From Bacteroidota bacterium (lineage in GTDB: Bacteria > Bacteroidota > Bacteroidia > Bacteroidales > Bacteroidaceae), in NCBI GenBank assembly GCA_023426145.1, contig JAFABG010000038.1, forward strand, positions 62,001 through 126,000: a DNA stretch of 64,000 nt. Reading direction: 5' to 3'. Below, one piece after another: positions 55,264-64,000 of this stretch. Each line of letters opens with the position of its first letter. The first letter of the stretch is position 1. The position numbers and the translations under genes were made by a program. The notes below the pieces were generated by a model. It ran no database searches and was not told where the DNA came from. It saw only the letters and a list, made by a program, of their open reading frames with translations.

Positions 55264-56976
55264 ATGAAAACAAGAAAATATTTATGCTCGATGATTTTAG
55301 GAGTATGTTTGTTGCTCACCGGTTGCAGTGATTTTTTGGACTCAACAGACAACTCGCATATTTCAGGTGATACCTTTTACCAATCGGAAGAAGATTGTCA
55401 GGCAGCAACAGCACCACTATATAGTAAGGTATGGTTCCATTTCAACGACAAATTCTATTACGGCATGGGGGATGGACGTGGTTATAACCTACGCGCTCCC
55501 TACTCCAACTATATTTATCCATTCACTGATTTGAATGAAAGCGGATTAACCAGTGCATTAGTACAAGCGTGGGAATCCTTCTACATCGTGGTACAACAGT
55601 CCAATAAAATCATAAATGGCATAAAAAAAGGAACTATAAATGAGGGCGTAAAATCGCGATATATTGGTGAAGCCCGATTTATGCGTGGTGTGGCCTATTA
55701 TTACTTGGCTATGTTATGGGGAAATGTAATTCTCAATGAGAATGCCGATGAACTAGTTGATAACCCCATCATTTCTCCTAGCCCTACTAAAGATGTGTTC
55801 GAATTTGCAATGCGTGATCTAGAGTATGCTGCTAAATATCTACCCGAAACCTCATATGCAGCAGGACGAGTAAACAAATACAGCGCATTCGCAATGCTAT
55901 CACGTGTATATTTAACTTATGCAGGCTATAGCGACAACCCGAATTCAGGAACACGTAATAACGACTATCTAGAATTAGCCAAAAAAGCTGCTCTTAAGGT
56001 GATAGAAAATAAAAATTTCGGCCTGATGCAAAACTATGCAGACCTTTTCAAGATAGAGAACAATAATAATAGTGAAAGCCTCTTTGCATTACAGTGGGTA
56101 CCCAAGAGTGATGTATATGGAGAAGCAAATACCATTCAAAACTATTTTGCCTATGGATCTGACGTCACTGGAACCGACAAATCATGGGGAGGAGCCACAG
56201 TAGCTCAACCGAATGTGATTTGGGAGTATTCTCCTCAAGACAAACGTAGAAAAGCTACATGGATGGCGTATGGTGATTTCTATCCTGAATTAATGAGCGA
56301 CAAAGGAGGACTAAATGTAGAATATTCAGAGACCCAGCTAAATTGTAAAAAATACGTGTGTGGTTCAAACAAGGATAATTCACTCATTACAAACGGTAAC
56401 ACGCCCATTAATACCTATATGATCCGTTTAGCAGAGGTTTATCTAAATTATGCAGAGGCTTGTTTCGGTACAAATCTAACGTTGACCGCCAATAAGAGTG
56501 GAGATATAGCGAATGATCCGAAAGTTATAGTAACCTTAGGGGCTAATGCAACATGTACTGATACTAAAGCACTTGAATATTATAATGAGGTACGCGAACG
56601 TGCCGGACTAACTGCATTAAAGAATTCATTTACATTCGATGACTTGCGCCGAGATAGACGTCTTGAGCTCTGCCTGGAAGGACAATACTGGTATGACATG
56701 GTTCGTTGGGCATATTTCCAACAACAATCCATCATTAATTATATTACCGGACAGATGAGAGATACAAACATTCCAGTACTATGGGATTCCGTATCACAAA
56801 ATTTATCAATAGATAACAGCAAGGATGCCACAAAACGATCAGTCGGTAATGTACAAGCTAGTATTTTTTTACTGCCCTATCCTGAATCAGAAACTGTACA
56901 AAATCCCTTGCTAAAGAATGCACCGGTGCCATACTCTTTCACAGAAGATAGAATCACAGATTTGTTTAATCAATAA
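55264..56976 (+). CDS. SusD-family surface glycan-binding lipoprotein
   Basis: 570-aa outer-membrane lipoprotein; lipobox 'LLTGC' with acylated Cys21. The SusD fold is seen in the TPR-like helices ('ARFMRGVAYYYLAMLWGNV', 'RVNKYSAFAMLSRVYLTYAG', 'YMIRLAEVYLNYAEA') and the C-terminal 'RDRRLELCLEGQYWYDMVRW'. It would cap the SusC channel and present the glycan. It is 18 bp after susC and 11 bp before the next lipoprotein ATG, so the three form one operon. Confidence 0.96.
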   Translation: MKTRKYLCSMILGVCLLLTGCSDFLDSTDNSHISGDTFYQSEEDCQAATAPLYSKVWFHFNDKFYYGMGDGRGYNLRAPYSNYIYPFTDLNESGLTSALVQAWESFYIVVQQSNKIINGIKKGTINEGVKSRYIGEARFMRGVAYYYLAMLWGNVILNENADELVDNPIISPSPTKDVFEFAMRDLEYAAKYLPETSYAAGRVNKYSAFAMLSRVYLTYAGYSDNPNSGTRNNDYLELAKKAALKVIENKNFGLMQNYADLFKIENNNNSESLFALQWVPKSDVYGEANTIQNYFAYGSDVTGTDKSWGGATVAQPNVIWEYSPQDKRRKATWMAYGDFYPELMSDKGGLNVEYSETQLNCKKYVCGSNKDNSLITNGNTPINTYMIRLAEVYLNYAEACFGTNLTLTANKSGDIANDPKVIVTLGANATCTDTKALEYYNEVRERAGLTALKNSFTFDDLRRDRRLELCLEGQYWYDMVRWAYFQQQSIINYITGQMRDTNIPVLWDSVSQNLSIDNSKDATKRSVGNVQASIFLLPYPESETVQNPLLKNAPVPYSFTEDRITDLFNQ

Positions 56977-56987
56977 ACTTGATACAA

Positions 56988-58391
56988 ATGGAAAACAAAT
57001 ATTTCATCAGAGAAATAAAGGCACTCAGCCTATTCATCGCCTTTCTTATCACTTCATTTATTTTCACAGGATGTGAGGATAAAGATGAAAATGGCAATTC
57101 AGAAATGAATATCTCAGGCATTTATCTGGAAGATGCTAATTCAAAGGTCCCCGATCGTCCCATAGAATTTGCACGCCTTGGACAACTTATCCGCATTGAA
57201 GGAACAGGATTCACCGGATTAAAAAGAGTATATATTAATGGCTATAGTTGCTACCTTAATCCGGTATACATAACGGACCGATCGTTCCTAGTAAAGGTAG
57301 ATAAGGATATTCCAACAACTGACGCTGAAGAGAACGTTCGCAATACAATTCAATTGGTAAAAGACAACACTCAACTCACTCACACATTCACCATACGTTC
57401 GAGTGCTCCATCTATTACTCATTTATCTAATTCATTACCGAAAGCTGGTGAAAGGATTACTGTCTATGGCAACGGGCTGCAAGAGGTTTCAAAAGTAATT
57501 TTCCCCGGTAACATTGTTGTGGAAGGCATTGACAACATCATCTCTGATATAGATGGAAAATTCTTCCTTGTTGATGTGCCAGCTGGAATCACAGAAAGCG
57601 GTTCTATAGAAATTGAATGTGCCAATGGAGGTGCTTACTCGCCTGCCTATTTTAATTATACTAAAGGGATCATTCTTGACTTCGACACAGAAGGACAACA
57701 AGGCTCTTGGGGCAGCAATGCCAGTATGGTTTTTGCAGAAGATCTAGTTACTGATCCCCTAGAAACCGGTAGAGGCAAATGCGTTATGATACCTGCTGCC
57801 AAACAAATACCGGTTGCTGCTGGTAAGAATCGTAACACCGAAGTTTGGACTGCAGGGAACGGTGTGGATGACTGGACAACTGCTACTAGAGGCATTCCAA
57901 CTGAAACAAATGTGAGTGAATGCGGTATTCAGTTCGATATATATGTACCGGAGAATAACCCATGGGTAGGAAGTGGCTTTATTAAACTTTGTTTACTCAA
58001 CGGATTAAATGGAGGCGAATGGGCAACTAGCGATAATAAAGACTGCTACAATTATGTGCCATGGGTGGTTAATGGCAAATCAGTGCCCTTCTATACCAAT
58101 GGATGGCAAACGGTTACCATTCCTTTCAGTCAATTCTATATTTGTTCTACAAATGCCGATCTAGCAAAACTGACTTATCAATTCATTTTGGATCGCAGAA
58201 ACAATGCTTCATATTGTAATTTCGGTCTCTTCTTCGAGAATTCTGATTTTACACTAAAAAACATTACAGGAAACAGCAGTGATGAAAGCACTAGCTTCGT
58301 CTCAACAGAAAGCTCCGCAGAAATCTACATTGATAATGTGCGTATAGTTCCTCTAGAAACACCCACCTATTCGGATTTCGCAGACGAATAG
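56988..58391 (+). CDS. Surface glycan-binding protein with IPT/TIG domains (SGBP-B type)
   Basis: 467-aa lipoprotein (lipobox 'IFTGC', Cys27 or so). Two tandem IPT/TIG-like Ig domains follow (about 40-130 'IEFARLGQLIRIEGTGFTGL', and about 135-215 'SLPKAGERITVYGNGL'). The C-terminal domain, about 225-467, resembles the SGBP_B glycan-binding sandwich ('ILDFDTEGQQGSWGSN', 'ECGIQFDIYVPENNPW', 'GWQTVTIPFSQFYI', 'IYIDNVRIVP'). In such loci the third gene after susC-susD holds long polysaccharide at the cell surface. A TTG at 56979 is also open, but the ATG at 56988 leads directly into the signal sequence. No catalytic residues are expected. Confidence 0.85.
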   Translation: MENKYFIREIKALSLFIAFLITSFIFTGCEDKDENGNSEMNISGIYLEDANSKVPDRPIEFARLGQLIRIEGTGFTGLKRVYINGYSCYLNPVYITDRSFLVKVDKDIPTTDAEENVRNTIQLVKDNTQLTHTFTIRSSAPSITHLSNSLPKAGERITVYGNGLQEVSKVIFPGNIVVEGIDNIISDIDGKFFLVDVPAGITESGSIEIECANGGAYSPAYFNYTKGIILDFDTEGQQGSWGSNASMVFAEDLVTDPLETGRGKCVMIPAAKQIPVAAGKNRNTEVWTAGNGVDDWTTATRGIPTETNVSECGIQFDIYVPENNPWVGSGFIKLCLLNGLNGGEWATSDNKDCYNYVPWVVNGKSVPFYTNGWQTVTIPFSQFYICSTNADLAKLTYQFILDRRNNASYCNFGLFFENSDFTLKNITGNSSDESTSFVSTESSAEIYIDNVRIVPLETPTYSDFADE

Positions 58392-58438
58392 ACAGAAGCT
58401 GACAAATTGTATAAAAGTGAATTAAACATTAGATTATT

Positions 58439-60667
58439 ATGAGACTAAAAAACATATTACCTGTCTTGGTTATAGGAACATTTATATTTCAGGCATGTGA
58501 TGATACTAAAATGGATTGGTACAATTCCCACGAAGGATATGGTGTCGCTAGTTCAGAGTTGCCTCTAGAGTTAGCAGAAAAAATATCTCGTTACGATGCA
58601 ATTAAAAGTTATATACCCCGACAAGATTTTATTATCGGTATTGGCATGGGAATGGATGTGTATACTGACAATGAAGTAGCCCGTAACATTGTTAATGATA
58701 ACTTTAACAGTGTGACATTAGGAAATGCGATGAAGATGAGTTCTATCATTAATAATAAGGGAGAGGCTGACTATAGCAAAGTAGATGCATTTCTACAAAT
58801 ATTACCTCCAGATATAGCCGTTTATGGACATAACCTTATTTGGCATACACAACAAGCTGCTAAATACCTGAATAATTTGATTGCGCCGGAAATTATCATA
58901 ACCCCTGACGACACTGAAAAAATGAATAACATCATCGCAAACAGTGACTTTGAATTGGGAAATGTTAATGGATGGGGCGCTTGGTCATCAGCTGGATGCA
59001 CCACTAAGATTTCCGCACCGGGAGAAGGATACAATAGTAGCTATGCCATGAAGTTAAACAACCCCGAAGCTGGAAATAGTTATAGTGCCCAAGCCTATTA
59101 TAAACTTCCTGCAAATTACTTCATTGAAGGGAAAACTTATGTATGTACTTTCTATGCCAAATCCGTGAATGGAGATGATAAATTTCAAGTCCAAATTCAA
59201 CAGCGCTCTGGAAGTTATCCGGGTGGTCACTATATGTCACAAGCACTCCCTGCTAATCAATGGATGTTGGTAGAGAAAGAATTCACCGCTACTGCAACCG
59301 ATGCTGATATGGATCATATCGTTCTTAATTTTGGAGGTGCTATAGGTGACTGTTTTATTGATAATTTCAAATTCGGTGAAAAGAAAGAAGATCCGGATGC
59401 TGGAAGAACTAATCTTTTAAGTAACGGAAGCTTTGGTACTGACATTACCGGCTGGAGCAAATGGAACGGGCCGGATGGTGCTAATACATGGAATGAGAAT
59501 GAAGGACATAATGAAAAAGGATGTTTGCAAGTGATTAACCCTCAAGACAACGACGGAGGAGAATGGAAAATTCAAATTCATAGTAGTATCGCTCAAAATA
59601 TAGCAGAAGGAACAACTTTCTATGTTTCATTCTATGCCAAAATGCAAGAAGGTATTGGTTCTGCACGTGTTTCTACAACAGGAAAAGCTCACTACCAAAG
59701 CAATCAAACGGTGACTACGGAATGGACTCGCTTTGAATGGACAGCTACTGCCGGGGGTGAAATTGACGGTATTAACTTCGACTTAGGTTTAAAAGCAGGA
59801 ACATACTTAATTGACGATGTGATGGTTTCTCTTGATCCTTTTAACGCACCAAAAGTGATGAGCGCTAAAGTAAGAACGCGCGGTATTGAGTACGTAGAAA
59901 AAACTGATGAAGAGAAGAAAACGATTATAAGCAATGCTATGGAAACATGGATAAAAGGCATGGTCGGTCATTATAAGGACCGTGTTCATTCTTGGGACGT
60001 ATTGAATGAGCCCATTGACGATGGAGGAAAACTACGTGGTGTGGAAGTTGTTCCTAACGAGGAAGATATGGATGATGATGACTTCTATTGGGGCAAATAC
60101 ATGGGAAAAGATTATGCAGTAAAAGCATTCCAATGGGCACGCGAAGCAGATCCGACTGCCAAACTATTTATCAACGATTACAATTTAGAGTATAACCTAA
60201 ATAAATGTGACAAGCTGATTGAATACATCAATTATATTGATCAGACTAATGGTTCTACATTAGTCGATGGTATTGGCACACAAATGCATGTAGCCATAAA
60301 TACTGACAAGGAGAAGATAAAAGAAATATTCCAAAAACTAGCTGCTACAGGAAAATTAATTCGTATTACTGAATTAGACGTCAAAGTCAATACTTCATCT
60401 CCAACCACTGAGAACTTTGCGAGTCAAGCTGAAATGTATCAGTTCATCATAGAGCAATATCAAGCTATTATTCCACAGACACAACAAGCTGGTATCACAA
60501 TATGGGGAATATCTGATAATCCAGATGAACATGTTTATTGGATTCCTGATGATGCTCCTAACTTATTTGATACCAATTATGCACGAAAGCATGCCTATAA
60601 AGGGGTTTGTGACGGACTAGCTGGAAAAGATGTAAGTGCCGACTTCCCAGGAGATTTACAACAGTAA
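58439..60667 (+). CDS. GH10 endo-beta-1,4-xylanase with two CBMs inserted in the catalytic domain
   Basis: 742-aa surface lipoprotein (lipobox 'IFQAC', Cys20) cutting the xylan backbone with retention. The GH10 barrel opens at about 45-145 ('NFNSVTLGNAMKMSSI', 'VYGHNLIWHTQQ') and is interrupted by two CBM4/22-like sandwiches (about 155-310 'NIIANSDFELGNVNGWGAWS' and about 318-470 'NLLSNGSFGTDITGWSKW'). It resumes at about 480 with acid/base E524 in 'DVLNEPIDDGG' and nucleophile E645 in 'RITELDVKV'. Inserted modules of this kind are known from the surface GH10 of Bacteroides xylan loci, where they aid binding to the polymer. It is 47 bp after the binding-protein gene. A 14-bp hairpin follows the stop. 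Confidence 0.95.
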   Translation: MRLKNILPVLVIGTFIFQACDDTKMDWYNSHEGYGVASSELPLELAEKISRYDAIKSYIPRQDFIIGIGMGMDVYTDNEVARNIVNDNFNSVTLGNAMKMSSIINNKGEADYSKVDAFLQILPPDIAVYGHNLIWHTQQAAKYLNNLIAPEIIITPDDTEKMNNIIANSDFELGNVNGWGAWSSAGCTTKISAPGEGYNSSYAMKLNNPEAGNSYSAQAYYKLPANYFIEGKTYVCTFYAKSVNGDDKFQVQIQQRSGSYPGGHYMSQALPANQWMLVEKEFTATATDADMDHIVLNFGGAIGDCFIDNFKFGEKKEDPDAGRTNLLSNGSFGTDITGWSKWNGPDGANTWNENEGHNEKGCLQVINPQDNDGGEWKIQIHSSIAQNIAEGTTFYVSFYAKMQEGIGSARVSTTGKAHYQSNQTVTTEWTRFEWTATAGGEIDGINFDLGLKAGTYLIDDVMVSLDPFNAPKVMSAKVRTRGIEYVEKTDEEKKTIISNAMETWIKGMVGHYKDRVHSWDVLNEPIDDGGKLRGVEVVPNEEDMDDDDFYWGKYMGKDYAVKAFQWAREADPTAKLFINDYNLEYNLNKCDKLIEYINYIDQTNGSTLVDGIGTQMHVAINTDKEKIKEIFQKLAATGKLIRITELDVKVNTSSPTTENFASQAEMYQFIIEQYQAIIPQTQQAGITIWGISDNPDEHVYWIPDDAPNLFDTNYARKHAYKGVCDGLAGKDVSADFPGDLQQ

Positions 60668-60686
60668 GAAAATTTATTTAAGACCC

Positions 60687-60718
60687 TATGATAGGTGGAT
60701 TTATATCCACCTATCATA
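60687..60718 (+). other. Intercistronic hairpin between GH10 and GH35-type genes
   Basis: TATGATAGGTGGAT (60687-60700) and ATCCACCTATCATA (60705-60718) form a perfect 14-bp stem with a 4-base loop. No T-run follows, so it is less a terminator than a possible RNA-stability or attenuation element within the operon. Confidence 0.6.
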
Positions 60719-60739
60719 ATAATAGATCAACAAGCATCC

Positions 60740-62470
60740 ATGAGAGACTTCCTTTCATTTATACTATTCAGCATTTTGTTCATTGAGCCAAGCCTAGCAC
60801 AGCATAGCAGATTGCAGCGACAAGGTATTACCACTCAACTCATTGTAGACAGCAAGCCTTTTCTCATTTTGGGTGGAGAACTTGGCAATTCATCAGCAAC
60901 TTGCCTGGATGACATAAAGTCAACTTTTCCTAAGCTTCAACAAATAGGGCTAAATACCGTATTAGTACCCGTTTATTGGGAGTTGATTGAACCAACAGAA
61001 GGTAACTTCAATTTCACTCGAACGGATTCTATCCTATCTCAAGCTCGTATGAATAATCTAAAGGTGGTATTTCTATGGTTTGGGGCATGGAAAAACTCAA
61101 TGAGTTGCTACACTCCCTCATGGTTTAAAGAGGATTACACTAAATACCCACGTGCAAAGACAGAAATAGGAAAGCCTTTAGAAATAGCCAGTTTATTTTC
61201 AGAAGAGGTCTATAGAGCGGATAATCGGGCTTTCTCTGAATGGTTGAAACATGTAGCTGAGATAGATAAAAATGAAGGCACAGTCATCATGATACAAATA
61301 GAGAATGAAATCGGTATGTTGGAAAGTGCTCGCGATCATTCGCAAGCAGCAAACGAATTGTTCAAAGCCAATGTACCAAGTGAATTCATGGAATATATCC
61401 AACAGAATAAAAAAGAACTTCATCCATGGCTATCTGATAAATGGGCAAGCAATGGGCATAAACAATCGGGCAACTGGCAAGAAGTATTTGGAACGGATAT
61501 ATATACCGACGAGCTATTTATGGCTTGGTATTATGCAGAGTACGTTGGCCGACTAGCTCATACGGCACGATCTATCTATGATGTTCCATTATATGTCAAT
61601 GCAGCGATGAACAGTAGAGACCGTAAACCTGGAGAATATCCTTCAGCAGGTCCATTAGCTCATTTGATTGATTTATGGCATTGTGCAGCACCTGATATTG
61701 ATTTCATTGCACCAGATTTATACGACAAAGGATTTAAAAACTGGGTAGCAAAATATCATCTGCATAACAATCCATTGTTTATCCCAGAAATACGTCTAAC
61801 AGACGATAATGGAGTGAGAGCATTCTATGTCTTCGGGGAACATCATGCTATAGGCATTAGCCCTTTCTCAATAGAAGATAGTTCGTCATCACCTAATTCT
61901 CCACTGACACAAAGTTATGCTAAGCTAAAAGAGCTAATGCCTATACTCACAAAAGGTCAAGAGAAAGGGAGTGTTAAAGGGCTGCTTTTCAATGAGCAAA
62001 GTAAAGATCGGATCATTGAAGATGAAGATTTAAGAGTTACTTGTCGCCACTATTTCACATTACCTTGGGACCCGCGAGCCAATGATGGAAGCACCTGGCC
62101 AGAGGGAGGAGGGATACTGATAAAATTAGCAGAAAATGATTATATAGTAGCTGGTAGTGGTATTGTCCTTGAGTTTGCAAAGAAAACAGAGCTCATGACT
62201 CAAAAGGCAAAAGTTCAACTGGGTGAGGATGGCTTTACCGAAAACGGCAAGAACACTAATAACATAAAGAGAGAACTCAATCAAAAGCTCGAAGGTTGGA
62301 GTGGGACCCGTTGTGGCATTAGCTTCGTTAGCGAAGTGAAAGTAGACAAGAATGGTAATCTACATGAAATCCGTAGACTTAACGGTGATCAAACTCATCA
62401 AGGCCGACATGTGCGTATCTCTGTAGGAGAGTTCAAAATATTACACGTCAAATTGTACGAATACAAATAA
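60740..62470 (+). CDS. GH35-family beta-galactosidase-like enzyme with DUF5597-type C-terminus
   Basis: 576-aa exported enzyme; signal peptide 'RDFLSFILFSILFIEPSLAQ'. The barrel (about 20-370) has 'KPFLILGGELGNSSA', 'NTVLVPVYWELIEPTEGNF', acid/base E190 in 'MIQIENEIGML' and a probable nucleophile E350 in 'LFIPEIRL'. A beta-sandwich C-terminus (about 420-576, 'GGILIKLAENDYIVAGSGIV') matches the DUF5597 part of the xyloglucan-active beta-galactosidase type. In this xylan-type locus it would take galactose (or L-arabinopyranose) off imported side chains. The start at 60740 is an ATG just before the signal peptide; the GTG at 60695 is inside the hairpin. It is followed 34 bp later by the esterase gene. 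Confidence 0.85.
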   Translation: MRDFLSFILFSILFIEPSLAQHSRLQRQGITTQLIVDSKPFLILGGELGNSSATCLDDIKSTFPKLQQIGLNTVLVPVYWELIEPTEGNFNFTRTDSILSQARMNNLKVVFLWFGAWKNSMSCYTPSWFKEDYTKYPRAKTEIGKPLEIASLFSEEVYRADNRAFSEWLKHVAEIDKNEGTVIMIQIENEIGMLESARDHSQAANELFKANVPSEFMEYIQQNKKELHPWLSDKWASNGHKQSGNWQEVFGTDIYTDELFMAWYYAEYVGRLAHTARSIYDVPLYVNAAMNSRDRKPGEYPSAGPLAHLIDLWHCAAPDIDFIAPDLYDKGFKNWVAKYHLHNNPLFIPEIRLTDDNGVRAFYVFGEHHAIGISPFSIEDSSSSPNSPLTQSYAKLKELMPILTKGQEKGSVKGLLFNEQSKDRIIEDEDLRVTCRHYFTLPWDPRANDGSTWPEGGGILIKLAENDYIVAGSGIVLEFAKKTELMTQKAKVQLGEDGFTENGKNTNNIKRELNQKLEGWSGTRCGISFVSEVKVDKNGNLHEIRRLNGDQTHQGRHVRISVGEFKILHVKLYEYK

Positions 62471-62504
62471 AATATAGGTATTAGATTTTTAAATACAAAA
62501 TATT

Positions 62505-64000
62505 ATGACTCGTTATTGGATTAAATTAGAAATGATAGTGATACTTTGTCTTTGCATCCCCACTGTGGGAAATGCTAAAGTTAAACTATCATCATTGATT
62601 TCTGATGGAATGGTGCTACAACGCAATCATCCCATTCGTATTTGGGGACATGCAGACCCTAGTGAGAAAATATCAGTGAGCTTTATGAAAGAATGCTTTA
62701 ACACGATAGCTGATTCTTCTGGCAACTGGGATATCACCCTACCTCCGATGAAAGCGGGAGGCCCATACCCAATGGAAATTAATGAGCTTCAACTAACTAA
62801 TATCATGATAGGCGATGTCTGGTTATGTGCTGGACAATCGAATATGGAATTACCTGTAGCACGAGTCACTGAGATGTTTGCAAAAGAAATTTCGTCATAT
62901 AATAATGAGAAGATACGCCAATTTCTTGTATCCAAAGAATATAATTTCCATGCACCAATGGATGAAATTCAACAAGGAGAATGGAAAATGGCAACACAAG
63001 AAAATGTAATGAGCTTTTCTGCCTTGGCATACTTCTTTGCTAAGATCATGTACGAAAAAGATGGAGTTCCTATTGGAATTATTAATTCTAGCTGGGGAGG
63101 GACTCCTATTGAATCATGGATTAGTGAAGATGGATTAAGAGACTTTCCTTTATACATAAACGAAAAACGACTTTACGAAAATGACGCTTATTGTGAGCTC
63201 ATTAAGAAAGTGGAGCGTGAAAGTTTTCAACGATGGAATACTACATTATATAATGGAGACCAAGGATTACATGAAGCGACTCCTTGGTATGCACCTCATT
63301 ACGATGATAGCGATTGGACTACTGTAGATATGTTTTCACGGGATTGGGGAAATAACGGTCTGAATCCGATTGGTGGATCACATTGGTTACGACAAAATAT
63401 AGAAGTTCCTAAGACTTGGGAAAACCAACCAGTCACGTTACGTCTAGGCTGCATTATCTATGCCGACTCAGTATATGTAAATGGAGTCTTTGTCGGTTCA
63501 ACGAGTTATCAGTATCCTCCTCGCATCTATCAACTACCAGCAGGTTTGCTAAAAGAGGGAACAAACAACATTACCATACGTATCATCAGCAATGGAGGAC
63601 AACCGAGTTTTGTGAAAGAAAAGCCCTATAAACTCATTTGTCAAATGAATGATGAAACAGAAACAATACCTTTATCCACTTATTGGAAGTATCATCTAGG
63701 TGCTCCAATGCCTTCCGCCCCATCCATGATGTTTTTTTGTTACGAACCCACCGGTTTATATAATGCAATGATTGCTCCACTGAAAAATTACACCATAAAT
63801 GGCACCATCTGGTATCAAGGAGAGTCAAATGTAGCTCGTCGAAACGAATATGCCTCCCTATTATCGACTATGATATCTGATTGGCGACGTACCTTTCAGA
63901 ATCAAGAATTAGATTTCTACATTGTTGAGCTCGCCGATTTCTTATCTCCCGATGATATAAACGGGCGGAAGGCTTGGGCGGAGATGCGCCAAGAGCAAGC
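62505..64000 (+). CDS. Sialate O-acetylesterase-family (SGNH) carbohydrate esterase, cut by the window edge
   Basis: Open to the right edge, at least 498 residues seen. N-terminal signal peptide ('MIVILCLCIPTVGNA'), then the SASA N-terminal sandwich ('SSLISDGMVLQRNHPIRIWG'), block I 'GDVWLCAGQSNMELPV' with the nucleophile S112, 'IGIINSSWGGTPIESWIS', and 'TIWYQGESNVARRNEY' with the Gln-Gly-Glu-Ser block. A jelly-roll insert (about 265-370, 'QPVTLRLGCIIYADSVYVNG') lies in between. The catalytic Asp/His must be beyond 64000. Such esterases in xylan loci remove O-acetyl groups from xylo-oligosaccharides, while others act on sialic acid; context favours acetyl xylan. ATG at 62505 is 34 bp after the GH35-type gene. 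Confidence 0.9.
   Translation, partial: MTRYWIKLEMIVILCLCIPTVGNAKVKLSSLISDGMVLQRNHPIRIWGHADPSEKISVSFMKECFNTIADSSGNWDITLPPMKAGGPYPMEINELQLTNIMIGDVWLCAGQSNMELPVARVTEMFAKEISSYNNEKIRQFLVSKEYNFHAPMDEIQQGEWKMATQENVMSFSALAYFFAKIMYEKDGVPIGIINSSWGGTPIESWISEDGLRDFPLYINEKRLYENDAYCELIKKVERESFQRWNTTLYNGDQGLHEATPWYAPHYDDSDWTTVDMFSRDWGNNGLNPIGGSHWLRQNIEVPKTWENQPVTLRLGCIIYADSVYVNGVFVGSTSYQYPPRIYQLPAGLLKEGTNNITIRIISNGGQPSFVKEKPYKLICQMNDETETIPLSTYWKYHLGAPMPSAPSMMFFCYEPTGLYNAMIAPLKNYTINGTIWYQGESNVARRNEYASLLSTMISDWRRTFQNQELDFYIVELADFLSPDDINGRKAWAEMRQEQ

Noticed and set aside
60695..60739. Upstream GTG start for the GH35-type enzyme
   Set aside because: It lies inside a perfect hairpin and adds 15 residues before a complete signal peptide; the ATG at 60740 is the better start.
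1..64000. CRISPR arrays, tRNA or rRNA genes, transposases, integrases, prophage genes
   Set aside because: I saw no regular spaced repeats, cloverleaf sequences or mobile-element proteins anywhere in the window.

Overview
The window looks like a chromosomal segment of a gut-type Bacteroides (phylum Bacteroidota). The evidence is the gene content: SusC/SusD-type glycan import, two giant hybrid two-component regulators (HTCS), many secreted glycoside hydrolases, a fimbrillin-like lipoprotein, and sodium symporters of the NSS and SSS families. The promoters agree: fourteen TAnnTTTG boxes, the Bacteroides -7 element, sit in the right places, several of them deciding start codons. DNA composition is moderately AT-rich throughout. 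I see no rRNA, tRNA, CRISPR array, insertion sequence or prophage.

Layout. (1) 12-16.0 kb, minus strand: a glycan-degradation locus transcribed GH35, GH43, GH51, GH97, a BNR_4/DUF2264 fusion, then an HTCS regulator. The enzyme set (beta-galactosidase, arabinofuranosidases, a GH97 of the retaining alpha-galactosidase/beta-L-arabinopyranosidase type, and a possible uronic-acid enzyme) suggests arabinogalactan or pectin side chains. No SusC/D pair belongs to it inside the window. (2) 16.2-20.8 kb, minus: housekeeping operon folP, cdaA, tldD, pmbA ending in an intrinsic terminator. (3) 20.9-33.3 kb: mixed housekeeping genes (orphan TPR histidine kinase, murF, VanZ-like protein, NSS symporter, helix-hairpin-helix protein, LolD-like ATPase, tcdA, CPA2-type antiporter, a small secreted protein followed by a decayed copy of its own 3' end, asd). 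(4) 33.4-44.5 kb, plus: one long co-directional cluster of nine genes: TonB-dependent receptor, DUF4876 lipoprotein, beta-barrel protein, fimbrillin/FISUMP lipoprotein, Cys-containing lipoprotein, PepSY-type membrane protein, ABC ATPase, permease and DUF4857-like protein. It spans outer membrane, periplasm and inner membrane, and its substrate is unknown. This is the best candidate for an undescribed system. (5) 44.8-47.6 kb: lamin-tail lipoprotein and SSS symporter. (6) 47.7 kb to the right edge: a xylan-type polysaccharide utilisation locus with a divergent HTCS, SusC, SusD, a surface glycan-binding protein, a GH10 xylanase with two carbohydrate-binding modules inserted in its catalytic domain, a GH35-type enzyme, and a sialate-O-acetylesterase-family esterase cut by the window edge.

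How they work together. In region 6 the surface GH10 and binding protein would cut and hold xylan, SusC/D would import oligosaccharides, the esterase and GH35 would strip acetyl and galactosyl groups in the periplasm, and the HTCS would sense an oligosaccharide and switch on the susC promoter, upstream of which lies a four-copy TGTAAC repeat array. Region 1 is built on the same logic for a galactose/arabinose-rich glycan, with the regulator placed last and probably carrying its own promoter. All functional calls rest on reading the translated sequences and recalled family hallmarks; no database search was run.
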